64,000 nt of DNA, taken from Pyramidobacter porci (lineage in GTDB: Bacteria; Synergistota; Synergistia; Synergistales; Dethiosulfovibrionaceae). The translations under genes were made by a program, and so were the position numbers. The stretch is from positions 248,001-312,000 of the forward strand of contig NZ_VUNH01000001.1 of the NCBI RefSeq assembly GCF_009695745.1. The letters run 5' to 3'. Shown piece after piece: positions 28,114-37,904 of the stretch; within the stretch, counting starts at the first letter, position 1, and every line of letters begins with the position of its first letter. Under the pieces are notes generated by a model that ran no database searches, was not told the origin of the DNA, and saw only the letters and a program-made list of their open reading frames with translations.

Positions 28114-29421
28114 TCACTGCCGCTTCGCCAGCAGAGCTTCGATCCGCGCCATCACGTCTTTGCTGTTGTTCTTGCCGAGGACCAGCGCCGCGGGATAGGT
28201 GATGTTCGCTTTGCGGACGAGCCCTTCGGAAATGCCGCACAGTCTGGCCAGATCTTTGGCCAGGTCGGGATCGCCTTTTTCCGGGTACTGGACTAGGCAG
28301 TAGCGGAAATCCGCGTGTTTGGCGTTGCCGGTAAAGGCGACTGCGATGCCGGCCCTTTCGAATAAGGTCGTGACCTGTTTCCCCAGTCCCGGCGTGCCCG
28401 TGCCGTTGAGGATGGCGATCGGCTCTCTGAAACGGGAGACGATCCCGCTCAAGTCGCCGGGCAAGCCGCCGGCGGGGGCGTCCGCCTTGGGCGCCGGCGG
28501 TTTGTCCGTGTCTTTCGGATCCGCACGGTCCTTGGCGTCCTTGTCCGCGCTCAGAACGGAGTTGGGATCCATTTCCTGCGACGCCCGCTGCAGGTCCGCC
28601 ACAAAGTAGCTCAGACCGTCGATGTAGGCGGTCGAACCCGGCATCGTAAAGAAACGCACGTTGCTTAGCTTCATGTCTTTCAGCTGCCCGGCGAGCTGCA
28701 ACGCCGTCTTGACGGGGATATCGGTCTTTATTTCCGCAAGGACGAGTTCGATCAGCTCGGGGATCCGCGGCAGGATCGCCGGCGATCTCACCTTGTCGAG
28801 AAAGGCCTTGGCGAATTCCTGCTGGCGCTTCATGCGGCCGATGTCCCCGAGGCTGTCGTGCCGGAAGCGCACGTATTTGAGCCCGTCGGCGCCGTTCATG
28901 TGACGCCTGCCCGGCGCGAAATCGATGTGGAGATTCTGGGCGCGGTCGGTGTACTGCATCCGCCGCGGCACGTCGATATCCACGCCGCCGATCGCGTCGA
29001 CGATCTTCGGGAAGGAGGCGTAGTTCAAAACCAGATAATAGTTGACGGGCACTCCCGTCAGGTTGATCACCGTGTCGCGCAGCAGCTCGATGCCGCCGAA
29101 AGCGTAGGCGTGATTGAGTTTCTGCGGCTGCTTGCGTCCCTTGATCGAAACTCTCGTGTCTCGCGGGATCGACATGATCGAGGCCGTTTTGCGGTCGATG
29201 TCGATTCTGGCCAGGATGATCGTGTCGGAGCGGTGCACGGCTTCGACCTCGTCGACGCCGAGGACCAGGACATTCACCGTGCCGTGCCGTTCGTCGAAAT
29301 TGATGGTCTTTTTGATCTCCCCCACGTCCGCGGTGACGAGCGAATACAAACGGTAAGTGGCGCCGACCGCGAACGCGGCAAGCGCGATGAGCACGGTGAG
29401 GATTATGCTTCCGCGTCTCAT
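28114..29421 (-). CDS. LCP (LytR-CpsA-Psr) family protein with LytR C-terminal domain
   Basis: A 435-residue membrane-anchored phosphotransferase-type protein. One N-terminal helix (about 5-25) is followed by the LCP domain: NVLVLGVDEVEAVHRSDTII, IMSIPRDTRVSI, LNHAYAFGG, IVDAIGGVDIDVPRRM, HMNGADGLKYVRFRHD and DIGRMKRQQEF. A Pro/Asp/Lys-rich linker (about 290-330) precedes a LytR_C domain (about 335-432, IAILNGTGTPGLGKQVTTLF). In Gram-positive bacteria LCP enzymes attach polymers to peptidoglycan. In a diderm the substrate is unclear. The start overlaps the nadD stop by four bases. Confidence 0.93.
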   Translation of the reverse strand: MRRGSIILTVLIALAAFAVGATYRLYSLVTADVGEIKKTINFDERHGTVNVLVLGVDEVEAVHRSDTIILARIDIDRKTASIMSIPRDTRVSIKGRKQPQKLNHAYAFGGIELLRDTVINLTGVPVNYYLVLNYASFPKIVDAIGGVDIDVPRRMQYTDRAQNLHIDFAPGRRHMNGADGLKYVRFRHDSLGDIGRMKRQQEFAKAFLDKVRSPAILPRIPELIELVLAEIKTDIPVKTALQLAGQLKDMKLSNVRFFTMPGSTAYIDGLSYFVADLQRASQEMDPNSVLSADKDAKDRADPKDTDKPPAPKADAPAGGLPGDLSGIVSRFREPIAILNGTGTPGLGKQVTTLFERAGIAVAFTGNAKHADFRYCLVQYPEKGDPDLAKDLARLCGISEGLVRKANITYPAALVLGKNNSKDVMARIEALLAKRQ

Positions 29422-30056
29422 TTTTTCAGGACCACATCCCTTCCAGGGTCTTCGTCTTTGTACAGGCCGCGCTTGTAAATGTACTGCTCGACTGGATGCG
29501 GCAGCAAATACCTGAGGTTTTCTCCGGCGGCGACGCGGTGGCGGATCTCCGTGCTGGAAATGGACAGCAGCGGGATCTCGAGGCGCAGGACGCGCGAGCG
29601 CACCTTTTCCGGAAGGTTGCCGAGATTGTAATGCTCGTAATCGTAGCCGGGGCGGTTCGCGGCCACGATCGTGCAGAGTTCGGGGATCTTCTCGTATTCC
29701 GTCCAGGTGTCCATGCTCATCAGCGCGTCGATGCCGGTGATGAAGAAGAACTCGACCGCCTGGTCCGCGTACCAGTAGCGCATTTCGCGCAGCGTGTCCA
29801 CGGTATGGCTGGGATCCTCGCGGTCGATCTCGAGGCGCGAAACGGAGAATTTGGGATTGTCGAGCGTGGCCAAAAACGTCATCATATAGCGCTCTTCGGC
29901 GGGGGTGACGGAACGGTAGGACTTCTGATAGGAATTCCCGGTGGGGACGAAAATGACTTCGCGGAGAGAAAGCCTCACGAGCGCCTCCTGCGCCGCCAGC
30001 AAGTGGCCGAAATGGATGGGGTCGAATGTCCCGCCCATGATGCCGATACGCAGCAC
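29418..30056 (-). CDS. nadD: Nicotinate-nucleotide adenylyltransferase
   Basis: It makes deamido-NAD from nicotinate mononucleotide and ATP. It is about 212 residues. The nucleotidyltransferase motif GIMGGTFDPIHFGHLLAA is at the N-terminus, and the second signature LSISSTEIRHRV is near the C-terminus. The GTG at 30056 is preferred because GAGGAG lies six bases upstream and it puts the start at the usual family position; a GTG at 30083, overlapping the obgE stop, would add nine residues and is the alternative. The 3' end overlaps the LCP start. Confidence 0.95.
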   Translation of the reverse strand: MLRIGIMGGTFDPIHFGHLLAAQEALVRLSLREVIFVPTGNSYQKSYRSVTPAEERYMMTFLATLDNPKFSVSRLEIDREDPSHTVDTLREMRYWYADQAVEFFFITGIDALMSMDTWTEYEKIPELCTIVAANRPGYDYEHYNLGNLPEKVRSRVLRLEIPLLSISSTEIRHRVAAGENLRYLLPHPVEQYIYKRGLYKDEDPGRDVVLKK

Positions 30057-30079
30057 CGACGCCTCCTCAGCCGGCATGG

Positions 30080-31390
<1,311 letters not shown>

Positions 31391-31414
31391 TCAATAAACG
31401 CCACGGGGTCGGTT

Positions 31415-31447
31415 ATAAAAAAAGGACCCCTGTCGATACAAGGGTCC
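31415..31447 (-). terminator. Terminator after rpmA
   Basis: On the minus strand GGACCC pairs with GGGTCC and a T7 run follows. It sits between rpmA and obgE and would partly separate the ribosomal-protein genes from the obgE cluster. Confidence 0.8.
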
Positions 31448-31483
31448 ACGAGAAATCGGAGTGCCGCAGAGCGGCAAAGGGAT

Positions 31484-31759
31484 TTACTCGACTCCAACGA
31501 CTTTTCGAGCACCCTTTGTAGTAAACTTGACGACGCCGTCCTTGAGGGCAAAAAGCGTGTAATCTTTGCCGAGTCCGACGTTCGCGCCGGGATGGAACTT
31601 CGTCCCGCACTGTCTGACCAGGATGTTGCCGGCCTTGACGACGCATCCCCCCGACTTTTTCACGCCCCGGTACTGGGGATTGGAATCGCGGCCGTTGGTG
31701 CTGTTTCCCTGGCCTTTTTTATGAGCGAAAAACTGCAGATTCATTCTTTCAAAAAGCAT
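31484..31759 (-). CDS. rpmA: 50S ribosomal protein L27 with cleavable N-terminus
   Basis: A 91-residue large-subunit protein near the peptidyl-transferase centre. The N-terminal extension reads [18 protein letters not shown]; the family extension ending in LQFF is removed after the two phenylalanines (residues 10-11) by the Prp protease. Conserved L27 motifs follow ([28 protein letters not shown]). The ATG at 31759 is chosen because GGAGG lies 10 bases upstream and the extension matches Firmicutes-type L27; an internal ATG five codons later has a weaker site. It overlaps the end of prp (TAATG). Confidence 0.96.
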   Translation of the reverse strand: MLFERMNLQFFAHKKGQGNSTNGRDSNPQYRGVKKSGGCVVKAGNILVRQCGTKFHPGANVGLGKDYTLFALKDGVVKFTTKGARKVVGVE

Positions 31760-32082
31760 TACAAAGACACCTCCACATATTTGACGTAGCTTCCGTACGA
31801 CCGCGCCGTTTCATAGAGGGCGCGGGCGATCGTCTCGGACAGAACGCGCACGTTCTCAGCGTCCGCGTCGTCCCAACGCAGCTCGATCGACGCTTTTTTT
31901 TCGTCGATTTCACTTTTCGGGTTCTGCCCGAGGACGTCCGCCAGCCCGATATGCAGCGTTTGCACAAGGACGCTGACGGCGGCGCACACCACGTCGGTCC
32001 CCGACTCCGCGCGGCCGCTGTGGCCGTAAACGCGCAGGCCGGTCGGGACGCCGCCGCGGCGATAAACCTCGATAACCGTCAC
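31759..32082 (-). CDS. prp: Ribosomal-processing cysteine protease Prp
   Basis: A 107-residue cysteine protease that cleaves the N-terminal extension of L27. The catalytic pair is visible as His21 (YGHSG) and Cys33 ([13 protein letters not shown]), which match the positions in characterised Prp proteins. It lies between rplU and rpmA, the standard order. The GTG start overlaps the rplU stop (GTGA), and its stop overlaps the rpmA start, so all three are coupled. Confidence 0.93.
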   Translation of the reverse strand: MTVIEVYRRGGVPTGLRVYGHSGRAESGTDVVCAAVSVLVQTLHIGLADVLGQNPKSEIDEKKASIELRWDDADAENVRVLSETIARALYETARSYGSYVKYVEVSL

Positions 32083-32393
32083 TCAGCGTTGACGCTGTCG
32101 ATCGTCACAACCGTGAACGGCTGGCGATGGCCGCGGAAGCGGCGCTGGTTGGTCTTGTTCTTGTACTTGAAGACGATGACTTTCTTAGCCTTGCCCTCCG
32201 CTTCCACGGTGCCCGTCACGGTCGCGCCGGACACGAAGGGAGCGCCGACGGACACGCCGTCGTCCTTGCCGACCAGAAGCACCTTGTCGAAGGTCACGGG
32301 GGAACCGGCTTCAAGGCCCAGTTTCTCGACCGTGATTTTCTCGCCGGGAGCCACTCTGTACTGTTTGCCGCCTGTTTCGATGATCGCGTACAT
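32079..32393 (-). CDS. rplU: 50S ribosomal protein L21
   Basis: A 104-residue large-subunit protein. It starts with [20 protein letters not shown] and has the [20 protein letters not shown] segment near the C-terminus that identifies L21. It is first in the rplU-prp-rpmA operon and has AGAGGAGG upstream. The preceding leader is about 65 bases and holds a small CTCGTTCGAG hairpin. Confidence 0.97.
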   Translation of the reverse strand: MYAIIETGGKQYRVAPGEKITVEKLGLEAGSPVTFDKVLLVGKDDGVSVGAPFVSGATVTGTVEAEGKAKKVIVFKYKNKTNQRRFRGHRQPFTVVTIDSVNAE

Positions 32394-32464
32394 ATTTTTC
32401 CTCCTCTCGCTGGCGCAGGTACTCGAACGAGTTTACAACCTCTGCCATGCGGAATAACTATGTC

Positions 32465-32493
32465 ATTTTATCCGCTGGCGGCAATTTCGTCAA
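32465..32493 (-). promoter_or_regulatory. Sigma-70 promoter of rplU-prp-rpmA
   Basis: On the minus strand: TTGACG (32493-32488), a 17-base spacer and TAAAAT (32470-32465). Transcription would start near 32458, about 65 bases before the rplU ATG. Confidence 0.65.
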
Positions 32494-32522
32494 CAAAGAA
32501 CTCGTCATGAAATATCTTTTCC

Positions 32523-32550
32523 GAAAAAAAAGGAGGGCCTGAGGCCCTCC
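32523..32550 (-). terminator. Terminator after hpf
   Basis: On the minus strand GGAGGGCC pairs with GGCCCTCC around a 3-base loop, followed by eight T residues. It lies about 40 bases after the hpf stop and upstream of the rplU promoter. Confidence 0.9.
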
Positions 32551-32590
32551 CTTTGGTGCTTATCTGAATATTTATCGGCGATCCGGCGTT

Positions 32591-33121
32591 TCAATTCGGG
32601 ATCAGGACTCCGTATCCGCCGGCCTCGCGTTTGTAAACGACGTTGACCTTGCCGCTTTCGGCGTTGAGGAACATGTAGAAGGAATGTTCGAGAAGATCCA
32701 TCTGCATCACGGCTTCATCGGGCGTCATCGGATAGAGATCGAAGTGTTTTTCCTTGACGATCGTCCCGACGGGGAGCTCGTCAAGCTCCGGCTGATCGTC
32801 GAAGGAGAATTCCCGGTCGTGCGTCTTCAAATGGGCGCGATCCACCAGATATTCCTTGTGTCGGCGAATGCGGCGCTCGAGGTTCTTGAGCCCCAGATCG
32901 AAAGACTTGCGCAGGTCCACGTCCTTCTCTTCACCGCGCATGATCACGCCGTTGACGTTGGCCGTCACTTCCGTGATATACGTGTTCTTGATCATCTTCA
33001 CGAGGATCTGGCTGTCGGTGATGCGCGGGAAAAACTTTTCCATCTTGGAAAGTTTCTTCTCCATATACTCCTTGAGGTCAGCAGGAACTTCAACATTTTT
33101 CATCAAAAAACGAATCTCCAT
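32591..33121 (-). CDS. hpf: Ribosome hibernation-promoting factor, long form
   Basis: A 176-residue protein that dimerises 70S ribosomes to 100S in stationary phase. The N-terminal domain (about 1-100) has the S30AE pattern (FLMKNVEVPADLKEYMEKKL, EVTANVNGVIMRGEEKDVD). The C-terminal dimerisation domain (about 120-176) reads VKEKHFDLYPMTPDEAVMQM, LLEHSFYMFLNAESGKVNVV and YKREAGGYGVLIP. Two domains identify the long form, the type common in Firmicutes and many other phyla. AAGGAGGA lies upstream of the ATG. Confidence 0.96.
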   Translation of the reverse strand: MEIRFLMKNVEVPADLKEYMEKKLSKMEKFFPRITDSQILVKMIKNTYITEVTANVNGVIMRGEEKDVDLRKSFDLGLKNLERRIRRHKEYLVDRAHLKTHDREFSFDDQPELDELPVGTIVKEKHFDLYPMTPDEAVMQMDLLEHSFYMFLNAESGKVNVVYKREAGGYGVLIPN

Positions 33122-33171
33122 GCATACTTCCTCCTTCCAGTGTGCGATCCGTCACTCTCTGTTGCAAACTT

Positions 33172-33200
33172 ATCATACCACTCAAATTATATTCCGGCAA
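33172..33200 (-). promoter_or_regulatory. Putative promoter of hpf
   Basis: On the minus strand: TTGCCG (33200-33195), a 17-base spacer and TATGAT (33177-33172), about 45 bases upstream of the hpf start. A second possible promoter further upstream has a perfect TTGACA (33235-33230 on the minus strand) with TATATC 18 bases downstream. Confidence 0.5.
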
Positions 33201-33315
33201 GTCCCGATATAGAAATATTAAAAAGTTATTGTCAACTGGATTTTCATGGCGTTTTCTGCTACATTGGATCCGTTTCAGTTTATTTTTACCAAAACAAAAC
33301 AAGGAGTGGTACACC

Positions 33316-34515
33316 ATGTCACTGTCTCTGTCGAAGAAAGCCATGAACCTGAAGCCTTCCGCCACGCTCGCCGTGGGGGCCCTCGCCAAGGAAATGAAGC
33401 GCGAAGGAAAGCCGGTTATTTCCTTCAGCCAGGGAGAGCCCGATTTCACGTCGCCCCGTGCCGTGCTCGAAGCGGGGCATGACGCCATCAACAAAGGCTA
33501 TACGCATTATACCCCCAGCAACGGCATTGCCGAGCTGCGCGAAGCCGTGTGCGCCTACTATAAAAAGCATTTTGGGCTCGAATACGCGGCCAATGATGTG
33601 CTCGTCGGCGCCGGCGCCAAGCCGGTGCTTTACTGCGCGCTGGCGGCGATCCTCGACGACGGCGACGAAGTCGTCGTTCCCGCTCCCGCCTGGGTCAGCT
33701 ATGTCGAGCAAATCCGCCTCTGCGGCGGCAAAGAGGTTCTCGTCGAGTGCGGCGACACCGGCAACGTGCCGACGCTGGAACGTCTGAAGGCCGCGATCAC
33801 GCCGAAGACGAAGTGCATCCTCCTCAACAGCCCCAACAATCCCACCGGCGCCGTTTACAACGCGGAGACGATGAAGGGCATCGCCCAGCTGGCGCTCGAT
33901 CACGACCTGATCATCATCAACGACGAAATTTACGAGCGTCTCGTCTACGGCGACGCCAAGTTCAGCGAGATCGTCGCGCTGTGCCCGGCCGTCAAGGACA
34001 GGACGATCATCGTCAACGGCGTCAGCAAGGCGTTCGCCATGACAGGATGGAGAATCGGCTACGCGCTCGGCCCTTCGAAATACATCAAGGCCATGGGGAG
34101 CATCCAGGGACATCTGACCTCCAACGCCTGCTCCATCGCCCAGTACGCCGCGCTCGGCGGCCTGAAGGACGCCGACGACGTGGACGTCGAGGTGATGAGA
34201 AAGGCTTTCAGCGCCCGGCGCGAGCTGGTCTTTTCGCTGCTCGACAAGATCCCCGGCATCTCGTACACGCGTCCCGACGGAGCGTTTTACGTGCTGATCG
34301 ATCTCAAAGGGCTTCTCGGCAAAACTCATAACGGCGTGGCGCTGGCCGACGACGCCGCGTTCTGCTCCGACCTGCTCAAGAGCAAATACGTGGCGGTGAC
34401 GCCGGGCAGCGCCTTCTTCGCCGACGGCACGATGCGCATCGCTTACGCCAACTCGGAGGACGATATCCGCGAAGGTCTGCGCCGCTTCGCCGAGTACGTG
34501 GCCGAGATCAAATAG
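33316..34515 (+). CDS. Aspartate-type aminotransferase (class I, PLP-dependent)
   Basis: A cytoplasmic PLP enzyme of 399 residues in aminotransferase subgroup I-gamma (AspC/AspB-like). The N-terminal part has SFSQGEPDFTSP and YTHYTPSNGIAELREAV. The core has NSPNNPTGAVYN, INDEIYERLVYG and the PLP lysine at residue 238 (NGVSKAFAMTGWRIGYA). Near the C-terminus is MRIAYANSEDDI with the carboxylate-binding arginine. Aspartate/2-oxoglutarate transfer is likely, but aromatic or other specificity cannot be excluded. The ATG at 33316 follows AAGGAG. A hairpin lies after the stop. Confidence 0.92.
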   Translation: MSLSLSKKAMNLKPSATLAVGALAKEMKREGKPVISFSQGEPDFTSPRAVLEAGHDAINKGYTHYTPSNGIAELREAVCAYYKKHFGLEYAANDVLVGAGAKPVLYCALAAILDDGDEVVVPAPAWVSYVEQIRLCGGKEVLVECGDTGNVPTLERLKAAITPKTKCILLNSPNNPTGAVYNAETMKGIAQLALDHDLIIINDEIYERLVYGDAKFSEIVALCPAVKDRTIIVNGVSKAFAMTGWRIGYALGPSKYIKAMGSIQGHLTSNACSIAQYAALGGLKDADDVDVEVMRKAFSARRELVFSLLDKIPGISYTRPDGAFYVLIDLKGLLGKTHNGVALADDAAFCSDLLKSKYVAVTPGSAFFADGTMRIAYANSEDDIREGLRRFAEYVAEIK

Positions 34516-34533
34516 GTTCGTCCCGTTTCCGGA

Positions 34534-34565
34534 GGGGAGTATTTCATGCAGCGGAAATACTCCCC
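34534..34565 (+). terminator. Hairpin after the aminotransferase gene
   Basis: A perfect 12-bp stem, GGGGAGTATTTC (34534-34545) with GAAATACTCCCC (34554-34565). It lacks a clear U-run, so it may be a weak terminator or an mRNA 3' end. Confidence 0.6.
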
Positions 34566-34635
34566 TGCTCCATTTCGGACGCCGCTGTCCGACGGGCGCG
34601 GCGGCGCCGGCAATGGCGGCAGGTCGTGCGGGAAC

Positions 34636-34664
34636 TTGCGGAGTTGCGGCAAATAGTGTATTCT
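34636..34664 (+). promoter_or_regulatory. Putative promoter of purine permease
   Basis: TTGCGG (34636-34641), a 17-base spacer and TATTCT (34659-34664), about 58 bases upstream of the permease ATG. The remaining leader is too short for a purine riboswitch, and no such consensus is seen. Confidence 0.45.
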
Positions 34665-34722
34665 CATCCCGTGATTTTCGTTCCGAAAGCTCCATAATAT
34701 CAGCGATCAGGAGGAATTTTGC

Positions 34723-36045
34723 ATGTTCGAGAAGTTGTTCAAGATCAAAGCGGCGGGCAGCTCCGTCCATACGGAGATCATGGCCGGGATCACGACGTTC
34801 ATGACGATGGGGTACATCATTTTCGTCAATCCCAACATCATGGCGAACGCCGGCATGCCGTTCGACGCCGTGATGGTGGCCACGTGTCTGGCCAGCGCTT
34901 TCGCCACGGCGCTGATGGCGTTTCTGGCCAATTATCCGATCGGCCTGTCCACGGGGATGGGGCTGAACGCCTTTTTCGCTTTCTCCGTCGTCCTCTCGAT
35001 GAAGGTTTCCTGGCAGGTCGCGCTGGCGGCGATCTTCGTCGAGGGCGTCATCTTCATCCTGCTGACGCTGACGAAGATCCGCGAGGCCGTCATCAACAGC
35101 ATCCCCAAAACTCTCAAGGTGGGCATCGCGGCCGGCATTGGTTTTTTCATCGCTCTGATCGGACTGATCGGCTGCGGCATCGTCGTCGATAACCCGGCGA
35201 CGCTCGTTTCCGTCGGCGACCTTACTTCAAAGCCCGCCCTGGTCGCCATTTTCGGCTTCCTCGTGATCGTCTGTCTCGAGTGCCACCGCGTCAGGGGCGC
35301 CGTGCTGTGGGGGATCCTCGCCTCCACGCTGGCCGCGATCCCCGCCGGGCTCACGAAAGTGCCGGCTTCTTTCGTGTCCATGCCGCCTTCCATCGCGCCG
35401 CTGTTCTGCAAGATGGACTTTTCCATGATCGGCACGGCGACGTTCTGGGGCATTGTCTTCACGTTTTTCTTCGTCGATTTCTTCGACACCGTCGGCACTC
35501 TGGTCGGCGTCACCACGCGCGCCGGCATGCTGGACGGAAAGGGCAACCTGCCCCGCGCCAGCCAGGCGTTGATGGCCGACGCCATCGGCACGGTGGCCGG
35601 CTCGGTCCTCGGCGTTTCCACCGTTACCTCCTTCGTCGAGAGCGCTTCCGGCGTCGAGCAGGGCGGCCGCACCGGGCTCACCGCGCTGACGACGGCGGTC
35701 CTCTTCCTGCTGGCCGTTTTCTTCAGCCCGCTCGTGGCCATGGTCCCCAGCGCCGCAACTTCCCCCGCCCTGGTCATGGTCGGCATTTACATGATGATGA
35801 GCCTTCGCGACCTGGATTTCAGCGATTTCTCCAACACGATCCCCGCGGCCGTCGCCATCTTCACGATGCCTTTCACGTACAGCATCGGCAACGGCATCGA
35901 GTTCAGCACGCTCACTTTCGTCGTCACCAAGGTTTTGGGCGGCAAGATCAAGGAGATCAGCCCGATCCTCTGGCTGCTGGCGCTGCTGTTTCTGGCCAAG
36001 GAAAGCAGCTCGTGGTGGCTGCCGGCCGTCGCGGCGATATTTTAA
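34723..36045 (+). CDS. NCS2-family purine permease (AzgA/PbuG-like)
   Basis: A 440-residue inner-membrane nucleobase transporter of the AzgA-like group. The N-terminus MFEKLFKIKAAGSSVHTEIMAGITTFMTMGYII contains the group signature, followed by VNPNIMANAGMP and STGMGLNAFFAF. Later motifs are GIAAGIGFFIALIG and VDFFDTVGTLVGVTTRAGM. About 12 to 14 hydrophobic segments are present. The group transports adenine, guanine or hypoxanthine with protons. The adenine deaminase gene immediately downstream makes adenine the likely substrate. AGGAGGAA lies upstream of the ATG. Confidence 0.93.
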   Translation: MFEKLFKIKAAGSSVHTEIMAGITTFMTMGYIIFVNPNIMANAGMPFDAVMVATCLASAFATALMAFLANYPIGLSTGMGLNAFFAFSVVLSMKVSWQVALAAIFVEGVIFILLTLTKIREAVINSIPKTLKVGIAAGIGFFIALIGLIGCGIVVDNPATLVSVGDLTSKPALVAIFGFLVIVCLECHRVRGAVLWGILASTLAAIPAGLTKVPASFVSMPPSIAPLFCKMDFSMIGTATFWGIVFTFFFVDFFDTVGTLVGVTTRAGMLDGKGNLPRASQALMADAIGTVAGSVLGVSTVTSFVESASGVEQGGRTGLTALTTAVLFLLAVFFSPLVAMVPSAATSPALVMVGIYMMMSLRDLDFSDFSNTIPAAVAIFTMPFTYSIGNGIEFSTLTFVVTKVLGGKIKEISPILWLLALLFLAKESSSWWLPAVAAIF

Positions 36046-36069
36046 GCGCTCGTTTTATGATAGTATTGA

Positions 36070-36096
36070 GGAGGTCTTTGACAGACCTCCTTTTTT
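36070..36096 (+). terminator. Terminator between permease and adenine deaminase
   Basis: An 8-bp stem, GGAGGTCT (36070-36077) with AGACCTCC (36083-36090), followed by T6. It lies 24 bases after the permease stop. The deaminase would be transcribed by read-through or from a separate promoter. Confidence 0.85.
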
Positions 36097-36132
36097 GTAT
36101 TGCCAGACTTATTTTCGTAAGGGGGAACGCAG

Positions 36133-37833
36133 GTGGATTATCGGAAGTTGACGTCACAGGCCCGCGGCGCAAGCCCCGCCGACTGTGTCATCAAAAACGC
36201 GAAGGTGCCCAATCTCTTCTCCGGCGAGATCGAAGAAGCGGACGTCGCCGTGAGCGACGGACTCGTCGTCGGCGTCGGAACGGGATACCGCGGACGGGAG
36301 GAATTCGACGCCGCGGGGAAATTCCTCGTGCCCGGCTTTATCGAAGCGCACTGCCATATCGAAAGCACGATGCTGACGCCGCGCGGGTTCGCCGAGCTGG
36401 TGCTGCCTCACGGCACGACGACAGTGTTCGCCGATCCGCACGAGATCGCCAACACCTCTTCTTTCGAAGGGCTCCGCTTCATGCGCGAAGCGAGCGACGG
36501 GCTTCCAGTGGACATCTATTTGAACGCGCCCTCGTGCGTTCCCGCCTCGCCGTTTGAAACGCCGCACGAGATCCTCGAAGCCGGCGCGATCGCGCGGATG
36601 TTCGCCGAGGGGCTGTGCCGCGGGCTGGGCGAGATGATGAACTATCCCGGCGTCGTCGGCGGCGACCGGGGCACGTGGGAAAAGATTCTCGCCTCGCGGG
36701 GACAGGCCCGCAACGGACACGCGCCCTGCCTGACGGGAAAAGATCTCAACGCTTACCTGCTGTCGCGCTGCAACTCCGACCACGAATGCAGCTCTTACGA
36801 GGAAGCGCTCGACAAGCTTCGCCGCGGCTGCTGGGTGATGCTGCGCCAGGGAGCGACGGAGCACAATCTGGCGGCTTTGGCGCCGCTGGTCGCCGAGGAC
36901 GAACGGCGGGCCAGCCGCTGCATGCTGGTCAGCGACGACTTGAGCGCCGCCGTGCTTCACGACGAAGGGGACTTGGATCGGATCCTGCGCCTGGCCGTGA
37001 AAAACGGAATCTCCCCCGTCAGCGCCCTGCGCATGGTGACGCTGAACCCGGCGGAGTTCAACCGCATTTACGACCTCGGGGCCATTGCGCCCGGTTACCG
37101 CGCCGATATGGCGCTGTTGGACAATCTCGAGGATTTCAACGTCCTTCATGTCTGGAAAAACGGCAGGACCGCGGCGTTCCCCCGCCGAAAACCGCTCCGC
37201 AGCGCGAGTTTCCCCGGCGTCAGCGGCAACGGCTGCACGTTGACGGCCGACGATCTGAAGATCCCGGCGCGGGGCAGGCTTCGCGTCATCGCAGTCGTTC
37301 CCGGGGAAGTCATCACCCGCGAACGGATCGTCGACGGCGCGGTAGTGAACGGGGAATTCACGGCGTGCCCGTCCCGCGACCTCGCGAAGATGGCCGTCGT
37401 GAACCGAAACACCGCGCAGAGAAGGATCGGCCGCGGATTCGTCGCCGGGCTGGGACTGCGGCGCGGCGCTCTGGGCTCGTCCGTGGCGCACGACGCGCAC
37501 AACTTCAGCGTCGCCGGCATGGACGACCGCTCGATGCTGACGGCGTTCGAAGCCATCCGGGAAAAGGGCGGACTGGTCGCAGCCGACGGAAGCGAGGTCC
37601 TGTTCCATCTGCCGCTGCCGATCGCCGGGCTGATGAGCGACCTTCCGCCCGAAGCGCTGCTGAGGGATTTCAGTCGGCTGCTGGACGCCGCGAAAAAACT
37701 CGGCACGCCGCTCCCCAATCCGTTCATGGTGCTCAGTTTCCTCTCGCTGTCCGTGATCCCTTCGCTGAAGCTGACCGATCATGGCTACGTCGACCTCGCC
37801 CAGGGCGGCCTGGTGCCGCTCAGCGTTCAATAA
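36133..37833 (+). CDS. ade: Adenine deaminase
   Basis: It hydrolyses adenine to hypoxanthine and ammonia. At 566 residues it is normal for the bacterial Ade family of amidohydrolases. Metal-binding motifs are visible: GFIEAHCHIES (His73, His75), HGTTTVFADPHEIAN, HGHAPCLTG and LVSDDLSAAVLHDEGDLDR. The C-terminal beta-rich domain contains VAHDAHNFSVAGMDD. The GTG at 36133 has AAGGGGG upstream. Together with the permease it forms an adenine salvage pair. A perfect 50-base palindrome follows. Confidence 0.94.
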   Translation: MDYRKLTSQARGASPADCVIKNAKVPNLFSGEIEEADVAVSDGLVVGVGTGYRGREEFDAAGKFLVPGFIEAHCHIESTMLTPRGFAELVLPHGTTTVFADPHEIANTSSFEGLRFMREASDGLPVDIYLNAPSCVPASPFETPHEILEAGAIARMFAEGLCRGLGEMMNYPGVVGGDRGTWEKILASRGQARNGHAPCLTGKDLNAYLLSRCNSDHECSSYEEALDKLRRGCWVMLRQGATEHNLAALAPLVAEDERRASRCMLVSDDLSAAVLHDEGDLDRILRLAVKNGISPVSALRMVTLNPAEFNRIYDLGAIAPGYRADMALLDNLEDFNVLHVWKNGRTAAFPRRKPLRSASFPGVSGNGCTLTADDLKIPARGRLRVIAVVPGEVITRERIVDGAVVNGEFTACPSRDLAKMAVVNRNTAQRRIGRGFVAGLGLRRGALGSSVAHDAHNFSVAGMDDRSMLTAFEAIREKGGLVAADGSEVLFHLPLPIAGLMSDLPPEALLRDFSRLLDAAKKLGTPLPNPFMVLSFLSLSVIPSLKLTDHGYVDLAQGGLVPLSVQ

Positions 37834-37849
37834 AAGCTTCTTCGATACA

Positions 37850-37899
37850 GACAAAGCGAAAGCAGGCGTTCCGCGCGGAACGCCTGCTTTCGCTTTGTC
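37850..37899. terminator. Perfect 50-base palindrome, bidirectional terminator
   Basis: The sequence from 37850 to 37899 is completely self-complementary (25-bp arms, from GACAAAGCG to the mirror CGCTTTGTC) without an unpaired loop. It separates the convergent ade and frr genes and ends 5 bases before the frr stop. Confidence 0.88.
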
Positions 37900-37904
37900 C
37901 GTAT

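Noticed and set aside
34516-34722. Purine riboswitch ahead of the permease
   Set aside because: Only about 50 bases lie between the likely transcription start and the ATG, and the conserved purine aptamer loops are not seen.
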